The notes below the pieces were generated by a model that did no database searches, was not told where the DNA came from, and was given only the letters and a program-made list of their open reading frames with translations. A stretch of DNA of 64,000 bases from Nipponacmea schrenckii. Its lineage: Eukaryota; Mollusca; Gastropoda; Lottiidae. The DNA is taken from NCBI GenBank assembly GCA_030562195.1, contig JAUJPP010000012.1, positions 7,936,001 through 8,000,000 of the forward strand. Reading direction: 5' to 3'. Below are positions 13,670-26,800 of the stretch, one piece after another. A program made the translations under genes and the position numbers. Position 1 is the first letter of the stretch. Every line of letters begins with the position of its first letter.

Positions 13670-14358
13670 CTTGATTTGAATACGTCTTCGATGTATAATA
13701 CTGATTCTCAAGTCATGTATATTCCCTTTCGATAAGCTATAATACATAATATGATACAGAAAAAGATGTGCAAAAGCTCAGAGTCACTTATTAGGCCAAG
13801 TATCGATGTTAATATATTGTGGATACTGTGAATTCCGTATCAGAATTGTTATAATTATGCTTTATGGGTCGGCCATCAGCATTGTTTTTAGCGGATGAGG
13901 AGGGGAGGGGGTAGCTAGCCTTCAATCCTGCTGTGAGATACGTACGTCTACAGTCATGAACTGAAAGATGTTACTTATACTACATGAAATTGTACATGTT
14001 GGATATTCGAGACTACTACCAGGAAGTTCCATTCTCATGAATGTCGATAGAAACGTATGTCTTGATGATCACGCGAAAATTTGTCTTCAATCGATAATAG
14101 CTTTTATTATCCAGACCATAATCTCTATATTGTTTAAATCGAATATAGACTTGTTGGTAGAGACTACTGAAAAGGTCAATATAGGTTCGATGAAATCCTG
14201 CATCTAATAAACATGATAAGGAAAATGGTAGACTTGGAATGAACTATATGGAGCCATTTTTGCTCAGTTTAGAATAATATTATGCCCAGCGCAATGTAGC
14301 ATACCTAGCATAAACTGCAGAATCCATATAATTTGAAAAAACCCTTGAAACCGTCGAG
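10661..14358. other. Intergenic region upstream of unc80
   Basis: Low-GC sequence with no protein-like frame. A poly(A) run lies at about 13640-13666. A GC-richer patch at 12835-13010 (around GGGCCCCGCCATGC and GCGCGGGGGCTCGG) may be a short interspersed element or a regulatory patch. The 60 bp before 14359 should include unc80 5' UTR, but no TATA box or initiator stands out. Confidence 0.3.
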
Positions 14359-14832
14359 ATGCCAAAGAGAAAGAGTGATTCTGCGAGTGATTTGGATGGT
14401 GACCAAACAGTGCCATTACCAATCCAGACATTTTTCTGGCGTCAAACTAGGTATGTTTGATCAAATTTTAAGCATCGTCATTTGATATACGAATTTGAAG
14501 CATTAGTCTGCAATCAAGCGTATAATTCCTGATATTAATAAATAGGCCCTACTGATATATTTTCAACCAAAAATCTAAAATCTACAGCCAACGGTAAAGA
14601 GAGTAGAAATTGAGAGTTGAGGCAAATTAAAATGAAGTATCTACAGGCCTAAAATATTGCCCCCTCAATGTAGTCATACAAGACCTAATATGTTGTTTAG
14701 AAAATTTAATGGTGTTTCCAGGAAGATAATATGTTATCACAATCATGGTCTTTCTAATTTTGTTTAATTTTTTCATGTTTCAGTCCTTTTATTCGTCCAA
14801 AGCAAGGAAAATTATGTGAAGCATCTTGTGTG
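14359..14832 (+). CDS. unc80: unc80 exons 1-2: N-terminus
   Basis: Exon 1 is 14359-14450 (ATG in the context CGAGATGCC, donor ACTAG|GTATGT, phase 2). Exon 2 is 14784-14832 (acceptor TTTCAG, donor GTG|GTAAGT). They encode about 47 residues: a charged start (MPKRKSDSASDLDGD) and then the strongly conserved UNC80 opening PLPIQTFFWRQTSPFIRP. The ATG was chosen because it begins exactly where vertebrate UNC80 begins (M-x-KRK...). A 5' non-coding exon further upstream is possible. Confidence 0.9.
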
Positions 14833-17800
14833 GTAAGTTGGTATTTAACAGGGTTTTGCTTTTTCCTGCTCTTTTACAGCTTAGTTCATTTGAGTAAAAT
14901 ATAACTATAATATAGGTAGGCCTATATCATAAATATAGAGAGATGACATCAGATGAATTTCTTGTCAGCTTTATAAAGATATATTCCCTTTATCTCCTTG
15001 CACCTCTTTGGATGGCCCATAATTGAAGTTTTTAAATTTCAAAGATATATGACAGAATTCCTCAATAATCAAATACATTCATAAAGCTTAGAAGCATTTT
15101 TCAATGCATGTGATTACTAAGTTCAATGGAAATTATATATCGTGTTATATAGAGATTCTATTCTTCAACATTGTAGCCTACCTGGTAAGTTTGACTAATG
15201 TATATTTAGTAGTTCCATATTTTCATACGAGATTCACAAAGCAAGATCTAGTGAAACTTCATCTGTCAAATGATAAACCTATCCAAAGAGAGAAACACAT
15301 TATTGGATAAAAAAATTCAGTTAAGTTCCAATCAGATTCTCTTCTACCAAAATAATTATTGAACTGTATAAGTAAGATTTGCGTTTATTTGATGTTATAT
15401 TTTCAGTCTTTTGAAAGAGTTGTGGTTCAAAATATTCTACATGGATTATCACCAAGTCTTTGTGAAGCCATACAAAGTGTTTCTCGATGGAAAACAATAC
15501 AAGCAGCATTTCCTCATCTCATGCATGCCTGTTCATCATTACTGTCCATCAGAAAGCGAACCCATCCTGAAGCCAAGTTTACACCATTTGAGATCAAATT
15601 ACTTTACACTCTCCATTGGATCATTCTTGATGCTTCTTCTGAATGTAGTGATGCTGAGCCAGAAAAACAACCCAAAGGAGCGACTTCCATGTACATGCAT
15701 TCATTGAGTACTATACAGTTGTTTGTTTATCAATTTGCCCCATTGATTCACACTATCAAAGATGAAGATTTTCAGTCTTTGAAGTTAGAAAATGGTCTGC
15801 AGCTATGGCAACCGTTGTGGGAGTACCGACAACCAGATATTCCATGCTTTTCTACACCAGTTAAACCGCAACGAAATGTTTTAAAAGCACAACGTAACCT
15901 TCTGAAAGTTAACACCAATGCTGCTAATATTTATGTTGGGAAAGGATCATCTAGAGAAAATTTGACATATCTGTTTGATACATCCAGTAAATTGAGTTTA
16001 ACTGTTCAAGATCCCCAGAGTCCAACAGCTCCTTTAGCTAGAATGAGTGATATTTGCCCCTTGTCCTCTGCTGCCTCACAGGCTCCAACCATGGAGGTGA
16101 TGTGTGAATACTGTAATACAGTGATGCCCATGAAATCAGGTGAAGCTGGAATGACATGTAAATGTGGACGTAAAGACAGTTTAGTTTTTTGCCAACCAGA
16201 CTCCAAATTCTACGCCTTCCAAAAGCTAACATCATCTGTTGATAAAGATTATGTTAAACAGAGATTAGCCAGTGCTGTCGTCAGTGGAAACAGAACAACA
16301 GAAGAACCTGATATGTTAAGTGCAAGTTATTTCGACGTTGCAGTTTTAAGATGTTTATTCAGTTTAAATTGGCAAGAAGAAGGTATACTGTGGTCCTTAA
16401 GGTAAGTTTTTGATATATTACTGTGATGGCAGTTGGTTGACTTCCTTTTTTGTTGTCCACAGCTGTTCTGATTATCTGTATTGAAATGTAAAACTTGTGA
16501 CAACAGTGCAAAATTAGGTCTTTCAAAAGATAAATAATGTAATTGACTCATACAATGACCTTGATGACTTATTCATATCTTTTTAGGTATGTTCACCAAC
16601 GAATATTAGAAGTTTGTGATGAATTTATGAGATTTGATCATTCTGTACGTGCTAGAAGTAGAAGTTTGCCAATGCCTGATTTAGATGTTTTACGAGGTGT
16701 ACCTGGTAGTAAAGCTGGTTCTCCTGATGATAATAAAAGTGCTCTGTCAGCAGGACATGAAACTAGGACACCCTCTCCTCAACCAACATCACCTACTATA
16801 ACAAATAAACATCATAATAATACTTCCTTCAATAACTCTGATCGTAAAGAACCTCCATTTAAAAAGATACGAGTTATTGAGTTAAAACAGTTTTTTGATT
16901 CAGGTTTGTAGAAACAAATTATTTGTAACAATAATTGGATTCCAGATTACCTCTTAAAGGCTTGTACATGCTTTGACAGTCATATGACAAATGAACAAAT
17001 ATAAGCTGCATAACAAACATTTTCTTGTTTTACAGTATGTCAAAATAACCTTTGCAAATATGGCCCTTCAAGTGCTTATATTAATCAGCCTATGAATCAT
17101 TGGCATTTGACTTGTAAATTACAATGTGTTGTCAGAATAAAGATTTTATGATTCATTGTCTAATTAAAGGTAAAATGTTATTAAAGAAGAAAGAAAGTGG
17201 AGAAATAGATGTGTCAGGGTCTCAGTCACCTAAAACATGTAAAACAGATTCTGGTAGCCATGGTTTCAAGTCTTATAATGATGACTCATCTAGTTCCTGT
17301 ACTATTTCAACAGTTGATACCGAAACAGAACTGATACGACCTAATTCTGTACATGGTACCTATTCTTCAAAAGATGATAAACATGCTGCTTGTGGACAGC
17401 GTATCAGTATGCCTACCCTGCCTCAATCTGATAGAGAATCAGTGGGTAGTAGCAGTCATCACAGTGGTCATGATTCTTCTAATTCATCTAAAGATGACCT
17501 ACAGAAACCTGAACCTATTCGTCGGCCAATTATAACTATTACTGAACACAGCCCAGATCCAAAATTCCCTTCTAATTATGATCTATGTATGAGTGAAGGT
17601 GATGCTGAAGAAAGCCATAACAATCAAAACTTATCTCGAAGCATGACAGATTCTAATATACATTATCAAGTTGAAGAAGAAATCCAAGAAGTAGCAGGAT
17701 CCAAGTATTATATACAAGATAATGGACATTTAAATTATAAAGTTATATTACGTGCCGTACATTTTATAGCTCTATCAGAACGTTCACCATCCATCTGTGA

Positions 17801-20800
17801 AGTTCTGTTGAACATTTTAAATTGTTTAGTAGATTTAGATATAATTGAAGTCCATCAACAAACACCTAGTCCTCAGTCAGCTTCTACACCAGATAGTACC
17901 ATCACTAGTCAACAAACTGATAAGTCACCTACTAATGAAAGCTCAAAAGTACATGTAACGGCTCACAGTTTAGCTATGGAATCTTTATTTAGGTATGTTT
18001 TTAATATTATAAAAAAATTGTTGTATGGTCCTTATTCATGATCCTCAAATGGCTAAGTGAATGCAATATAAAGAAGTCAATACTTTTTCAATTTCCACTT
18101 TAAAATGTCCAATCTGTGATAAAGAAGTATATCTATACCATATTTGTCATATTTCAGAATCTACAAAGCTTTAGGATGTCCACATGGTTGTGGAGATGGT
18201 ATTGTTGGTGCACAAGGTGACCATCTAAGATTGAAAGGTCAACAGTGTTTACAGAGATTACAGAAACTGAATCCACCTCTATTCCATAAGTTTTTAAGGG
18301 ATACAGTAAAGAAGAAAAATTTACAGGAGTCAGTAGATTTTCTACACGCTGTTTTAGGATTCTGTACTGATCCCACAATTATATTACAATCACCACAGGG
18401 CAACTGTAAGTTTTACATTTAAGATATATTACATGAAAATGGCAGTATATTGATGTTACTCTCCATATTTCTTGTAAGCATAAAAGAGGCTGTATTTGAC
18501 TTCATAGAGGCAAAGGGTAAACTGAATTCTGTTCCAGTTTATTTTATCAAATGGAATTCATCTTTCTTTCAACTTAACAAATTTATTTGATTTTAGCTCA
18601 GAAAAAATCTGCCTCACAAGAAACTCTACCAAGAAATGGATATGCTAATAATTTTGGTCACAGTATAGGAGGGGAAGGTTATAGAGGTGTAGAGGGTGTA
18701 TTAATAGCTAATGTTTTTAAACATTTCGTATCAAGATGTGTAGAATGTGTGTCTGAATTATGTGGTCATGAAAATATTGTAAGTACTGATATTGTATTGT
18801 TCTGAATGCAACTTGTGACATCTATTAAAAAATGGTGTCGTCTTTAAGGAATAGCACTTACACCAGCGTGATAATGTACTTAAAAGTGACTTTTCTCAGA
18901 AAAGGGTGACAATAATGATATGAAAGTATGATAAAAGCTTAATCAATTTCAATTATAATGATGTAAAATATGATTTGGTTTGAGTTTGTGGAGTTGGAAA
19001 AGGAGTTGTTCAACACGTCATTGTGGCAATTTTACTGCAGTGACATCAAGTTACCTTTGTTTGCATTATGAGTTCTTAATTCTATATGGCTTAGATGTGA
19101 ATAAGGTCTATTGATATGGTCGACATTTCCAGTTTAATTTATCCTTCATGTTCTGGTTTTAGGCCTAAAGTTTTGTTTCGCCTTTTGTTTTTATGCAAGT
19201 AAGACAATAACTTTGTTTTCAGTTTTTGACTGTATATATTCAATGAAATATCTAACTGTAGTATTTTTAATTCCATCCATTTACTGTTATTTTAAAGGGG
19301 TTATTTTGTGATGTAAGACAGTTTACATCTTATGTGAAAGAAATACATGGTGGAACATATCGTAGAATAGCATTAAGTGGTTTATTAGATTCACTACAGA
19401 AACTACGCCGACGTAAAATAGAGAAAGAGCGAGAAGCCAAGATGGCAAAACCAGAAGCTAGGATGCGGTAAGTAAGATACAGAGATTACCAAAAGATGTA
19501 AACACTTAAAGCGGTGTTTTCCTATGATATTTAATTTTCAAGGTTTTTGAGCTTCTCTAAATCAAAAGTTGTGAAACTTGTATTGGCTAGACTAGAAACA
19601 GAATATAGGCATTATGTAATTCAAGATGCTGAAGATTTGAGAATCAAGATTTCAAAAACACTGAGCAATGAAGATCTCCCAATCAAGTATGTTAATTTGT
19701 ATGAAAGCTATCAGTATTTTTTGTGTATTTTCAGCAGAACAACATCAGTAACTAGTGATAGTGGTGATGAAAAAGAGGTAACATGTCAATCACCTATATC
19801 TTCTACTATATTACATACTAATACAGATACTAACACACCGGTTAAATCACGCAAATCTTTCTTCCGTAGAAAACTCCGCAAGGTAAATATTCTACTAACA
19901 TGTTACTTTAATTCACATGTATATCTGATATAGAATGTTATGAAAGAATTTTGTGTCCTGTTGACATTTCTTTTGCAGTGAATCAACTGCTCACACATTT
20001 TGATAAACTCTTTACAGCTAAGAGTTAATTGTAATGCATTCAAAACAAAAGTTTTTTTTTTACTCACTTAGTTATTTGTTAGATATCAGATATACATGAA
20101 TTCTTTTAATTGTATATGTTATAATTATCCTACATCTAACTGATTTTTCTTGTAAAGATGTGTAAAGCTAGCTTTATTGCCGCACATGCTGTGTTTCCAC
20201 TAAGTTCATCTGGTACCTGAACCACTTTTAGTCTCGATAAAAAAGTTGCACGTTATTGACAGCTTGAGATGTACCAGTATAACTAGTATTACCTAACAAG
20301 AAAGCAATTTTTATAAGCCCGAATGAATATGTGGACAGATTTTTTCGTCACCCCTGTCCGTCGGTTCGTCAACATTTGTTAAAGACATGATAGAAGCTAC
20401 AGTTTTATATGGATTTTAATTAAACTTGGTTTGAGCATTGTAATGGATAAGGCGGTGGTCTGTGTGATTTTGACCATTTTTAGATGAATGGGTTATTGCC
20501 CCTGCCTCTATATTTGTTGTAGACATAATAGAAGCTACAATTTTCAATGGATTTTAATGAAACTTGGTGAATTGATAAGAGGGCGCTCAAGTTTGAATTT
20601 AAAGATTTCTCAATGAACTTTTTTTTTTGAGTTATTGCCCTTGACTTAGACACGTCACATAAAAATTTATTGCTGATGCAAAAGAAGCTACAATGATCAA
20701 TTGATTTGAATGAAACTTGGTATAATCATTTGAATTGAAAAGGCGGTGGTCAAGTTTGAATTCGACGATTTTTCTATGAACGTCTTTGACTTATTGCCCT

Positions 20801-23800
20801 TGACTTAGTAAAACTGCCTCAAAATTTAATTGAGGGTGCAATAGAAGCTACAATTTTCAATGAATTTTGATGAAACTTGGTGTGAGCATTGGAATTGATA
20901 AGACGGCGGTCAAGTTTGAATTTGATTTTTTTGATGAACAGTTTTTGCGTTATTGCCTTGACTTAGTAAAATTGCGTCAAAATTTTTATTGTTGATCCGA
21001 AAGAAGATACAATTTTCAATGGATATTGATGAAAACTTGAATTGATAAGATCTCAGTAAAGTTTGAATTTGACAATTTTTCAATTGATTTTAAGTTATTG
21101 TCCTTGACTTAGTAAAATAACGTCAAAATTCTATTGTGGTTGAAATAAGAAGCTTCAATTTTCAAAGGATTTTGATGAAACTTAGTGAAAGGATTAAAAT
21201 TGATAAGACAGTACCCAAGTTTGAATTTGACGATTTTTTTAATGAACAGTTTTTGAGTTTTTGCCCTTGACTTTTGCATCAAAATGGTATTGTGGGTGCA
21301 TAGAAACCGCAGGTTTCAATGGATTTTGATGAAATTTGGTGCAAGCAATGGCAATGAAAAAATATTCAGTGAATGTTTTGTGAGTTATTCCTCAATTTAT
21401 TATTCAAATTCAATGCTGCCAGTGGGCATATGTTACCTTGCCTGGCAAGATATCTGTGTATATCCACCGAGTTTAAAAAGATGGCTATAATGCTTGCTTT
21501 CATTTCAATTTTTCCGGTAGAAACAAACAAAAGCTAGCTTAGAGCCAGCTTTTTGGAAACAAAGTTTATGTATTCTCAGAATTTTCTGAAATAAGCTAGT
21601 AATAATAGAAGTAATAGCTCTTTGACTTAAAGTCGTTGTTCCCTTTTACTCAGAAATGATGATCTGGTTTCGCTACAGACTAGGTTTGTTAACTACATAT
21701 GTTTATATGTGCTGTGTATCTGTTGATCCTATATTTGAAACTAAGACACTAATATTTGATATTGTAGTCCTTAATGTTTCAATATGCTGCTAGTGATAGT
21801 GAATTATTAGATGAAGGTACCCATGGTAAGAGAAGTCCTAGAACTAGTATATCAGCAGCAGAAGATGATTCACCTTCTGGATTTAGTACTCCAAGACGTA
21901 GATTTAGTAAATTTCAAATAGGTCAGTGAGATTCTTCTTTTTGTTACATTTTTTAAATCTAATTTTATAAAACTCTTTGCTCCAGATGCATTTGAGTTCA
22001 TGCCAAGAATTACAGTTCCATTTAGCTATGGCAGGGTTTTCAACCTTTTTCTGACTGTTTCCATCTTTAGGCACTTTGAAAGATTACATTACCCACTCTA
22101 ACTATTTTGTGATTTTCTTGTTACTGTATACTGAGAATATAGCTGACTGAATAAAGCAACTTGAATTATAATTGTCAAAACCTGTTATGCTACACTACAA
22201 AGTTCTCCATTAACCCCCCAAATATTTTGAAAAATTATTACTCTAGGTTGAAAACCCCTTAATTATCAAAAGAATATTTTGAATTGATAAAATGTCCTAA
22301 GAATGCTAACAATTGAATGAAAATAATAGTCCAATGAAAACAGGAAAATTCCCATGTAAGCCTGAAAACCAGTATTATTTGATAATAAGGTGAAATTTCA
22401 GGATGGAGAAGAGGTACCAAGTCTGATCATGAAGATGATTCCCATCATGAAATGACAGGTTTAGATAGACGTGATAGTCGAAGTGATGTACAAGTTCATA
22501 CTGGTAGAACAAAAGCTAAGATGTCATTTAAAGCTGCTAGTCATGCTACCTTAACATTTCTCAGTGCCAGGAAGAAACTGTCTCATGATAAGGAAACTTT
22601 GATGAAGGCTTGGAACAGAGGTCGAGCTAAAGTCAAAAGTAACGATGGTAGGTCAATTTATTACAGTGTAAGGATAATCTTACTATGATAATGAAAGGAG
22701 ATGCCCTTTTAACTGATAACTTTGACTAGGTATTCAAATGAGCTTAGTAAGGTATAATAATGCTAAAAACCTGAAATAGAATATAGAATCTAAATGTATT
22801 CTTGAATGATTAGGTTCATATGGAATCCATTTGATATGGTTTGTATTTTGTAAAAACAGGTGCACATGGTGGTAAAACAGGTCCAAGTCATGATGTTAGT
22901 TCTGAAACTATTATTGTCAAAGAAAAAAAAATGGTGGACAAATATCTCATTAGATCAGGAATGTTGCGATTTTCATTTCTAATGGAATGTTCAGCTCCAG
23001 GCACATTTCCTGATCCACAACTTGTAGCAGCCATGTTGGATTTAGTAAGTTTTATTTTGGTTGTCAGGTCCCTTAACAAATATAGCCAGAACCATTATTC
23101 CAATTGTTCGAATTGGTCCATTTTGTATGCAAGAGAACTCACTGGAAAGTATGATGAGTGTGTCTCGGATTTCTCAAAGACATTGCTGACTTTTGTAGGG
23201 TTATTTGTCATTTTTAAATCATTAATAGTTTGGATTTGTTACTTTTTTTTAGGATGCCCCTGTAGCAGCTAGAGGAGCAATGTTATTAGAATGTGCACAC
23301 TTTATACATCGCTGTAACCATGGTGATTGGCCAAATTGGATGAAATTGAATTTACCAAGTTTTAGACATACTGTTGCAGCATTACAAAATCGTGGGCAAC
23401 CATCTGGTTATCGGAGAAATCTTATGTTACAGCGATCTGCAGGCAGATTGTTTTATTCTTGGGCAGAGGTTCGTATGCCATTATCTTTAAAAATTTGAAG
23501 TTTAATATATACTAGCTAAAAAATATGAAGATTGTCTCTCTGTTATCAATGATTGTGTTTTTAATCAGAATTTAGGTAGTCAACTAGAATATATACTAGC
23601 TAAAGAACATGCAGATCGTTTGTCTATCATCAATGAAATTGTTTTTAATCAGAATTTAGGTAGTCAACTAGAATATATACTAGCTAAAGAACATGCAGAT
23701 CGTCTCTCTGTTATCAATGATATTGTTTTTAATCAGAATTTAGGTAGTCAACTAGAATATATACTAGCTAAAGAACATGCAGATCGTTTGTCTATCATCA

Positions 23801-26800
23801 ATGAAATTGTTTTTAATCAGAATTTAGGTAGTCAACTAGAATATATACTAGCTAAAAAATATGAAGATTGTCTCTCTGTTATCAATGATTGTGTTTTTAA
23901 TCAGAATTTAGGTAGTCAACTAGAATATATACTAGCTAAAGAATATGAAGATTGTCTCTCTGTTATCAATGATTGTGTTTTTAATCAGAATTTAGGTAGT
24001 CAACTAGAATATATACTAGCTAAAGAATATGAAGATTGTCTCTCTGTTATCAATGATATTGTTTTTAATCAGAATATGGGTAGTCAACTAGAATATATAC
24101 TAGCTAAAGAATATGAAGATTGTCTCTCTGTTATCAATGATATTGTTTTTAATCAGAATTTAGGTAGTCAACTAGAATATATACTAGCTAAAGAACATGC
24201 AGATCGTCTCTCTGTTATCAATGATATTGTTTTTAATCAGAATTTAGGTAGTCAACTAGAATATATACTAGCTAAAGAACATGCAGATCGTCTCTCTGTT
24301 ATCAATGATATTGTTTTTAATCAGAATTTAGGTAATCAACTAGAATATATACTAGCTAAAGAACATGCAAATTGTCTCTCTGTTATCAATGATATTGTTT
24401 TTAATCAGAATTTAGGTAGTCAACTAGAATATATACTAGCTAAAGAACATGCAGATCGTTTGTCTATAATCAATGATATTAAAGATGAGAGTAAAAAAAA
24501 GGAATTAAGGCAAGAAGATGAGGAAGAAGATTTCCTTGATGAAGGTAGATATTAGGAATATTAACCTCTATAAATGTAATTTTGATAATGCGTACAAAAT
24601 AATTTTGATTATGCATACTATTCATACTATTGTATTATCAAAGACAATGATCACACTACACTTTTAGATTTTAAAATGTCTATGATTCATTAAAGTTGGT
24701 TTCCCTTATTTACATATATATAACATAATTGGACCAGTAATACTTATATCAATAGAAAGACTATTAATGAATGGGGAAAAAAAATACCAGATGGTCCCAC
24801 AAGTCCTTAATTAACTCGTAATTAGGCTATATTTATGATGGGATTTCCCTCGGTAGGGTACATGTACTAACATAGGTATATAAGTCAAGTCTCAAATGTC
24901 GTTGATCTTTTTTTTGATCATCCAGTCTGTTAATTCGGTACATAACCGGACGCTGTGGTATGCACGCATGCATAACAACCATAGCATTTTGGTATTCCAT
25001 GTATTATAAAACATTTAAATATCACTTTGTATAAACATTATGAATTAATTTAAATAAGTTTTAACTCACTAATTATGAAATACAAAATCAATTCTTATAC
25101 AACTTCATTCATATGACGTCATTTGGTCACGTGAACAAACATAGCATTTCAAAGCAGATCAGAGTCAAATGGATTCCACAAGCATTTTTACGTCCACATC
25201 TTTTGAACTTGAGAATACATGGATTATTCATTAGAAACCCCAATTAATCAATTAGTAAGCTTAATTTGCCTCTAATTGATGAGGGAAACCAACTTAAATG
25301 ATTGATATATACAACTTAGAACTTTATCTATTTTGAGAATGTGAATATTCCATAATAAATTTTATTAATTATATTTTATCATTTTGAACTTTTTCATTTC
25401 AGCATCAGTTAATGAGAAAGGAACAGGATGTCCTTATGCTTTAAAAATGTTAGGATGTCTAGTTTTACTGGAAATAACAACTTTCTTGAGGGAGACTTTC
25501 CAATATCTACCTAAATCTCGTAGTCAGAAACGTGACCATCCTTGGGAGAAGACTGTAACATCCAGACGTTTTAGTAGTATTGTTAGTAGTCCAGGTCATT
25601 CCGACAAAAGTTCAGAATCCAATATTGCAGAATTACCTCAAGCCACTGGTATGCTTAATATTGTCTAATTAATTCAACAATCTTGTAATGGGGAATGTAG
25701 TTTTGTATGATTTGCATTATTTAAGCAATAAACGGTCACCCTATGGCGGTTATGGTCGTATATCAGGACAAAGGTTGGATGGAAAATTGAATGAATGCAC
25801 GTTAGCGCATTTATGATTAATTTTCCATCCAACCTTTGTCCTGATATACGACCATAACCGCCATAGGGTGACCGTTTATTGCTTATATTTACGTTTTCAA
25901 AACCTATCACCACGACAAATTCTACTCTTTGCGTGAAAATTTCATATTACCCGCCTTTGTCGCTGGAGTTGATCTTGTTGATGGAATAGCCATTTTCTTT
26001 CTGTCAGAATATAGTTCGCGAGGGAAAGCTCTCAAAATGTAAGAAAAAACAATGTTTATCTCAATTTTATGTTTAATCTTTATAAATCAATTCATATAAA
26101 TATAAAACATTTTGGTATGAATTCGAACTTTACCAATGAAAAGCAACAAAATCATGAAATTTAATGAATGCGGATACAATTGAACAACAGAGAGGTGATT
26201 CGGCTAGACCTGGCCACCGCATGTAAACAAGTAGGAAAGTTGAGAAAATAAAAGAAACTATAAAGACCAATCTAGAAGAAGGCCCGCTCCATATGTTGAT
26301 AGGTGACCACAGTTTACACTCAATTCAATTAATATTCAGTAACAGTATAGTATTTTGAAACTTAATATTAAACAATCCATAAACCTGCACTTTTAGGCTC
26401 TTAAACTGAAGCGAGTAACTAGGTCAAATGGGTCTACGGCTATGGCCAGTACACTCAGGCCTAATTCGATTGAGTTCTATCGCATTTTGCCAATTATTTT
26501 TGTATGAGACTTTGAGTATTAGATTGGCTTTGGGTTAGGCTAATGGAAACTTTATTACATATTAGAATTCAACATTAAAATTGGAATTTTACGTTCAAGC
26601 GTGAAGATGATCGACGTTAATAGCGCGACGGCCATGTTTATTTACATTGGTTACTGTGTATTACTACGCTCAATGTTTTGGTAATGAGGCAATGGCAGTT
26701 ATTGTCTCATAAACGGCACACGTATTAACATTAGTCCAATGGAGAAAAACAATAGCTAATGTAAATATTTATTAATACATTGTCACTTAGAGTATTTAGA

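Noticed and set aside
17036..17123. Exon 5 starting at the AG at 17035
   Set aside because: The phase-compatible reading reaches a TGA at about 17149, whereas the acceptor at 17169 joins a long open exon.
23506..24475. CRISPR-like repeat array
   Set aside because: The units are contiguous and coding, without unique spacers, in a eukaryotic gene.
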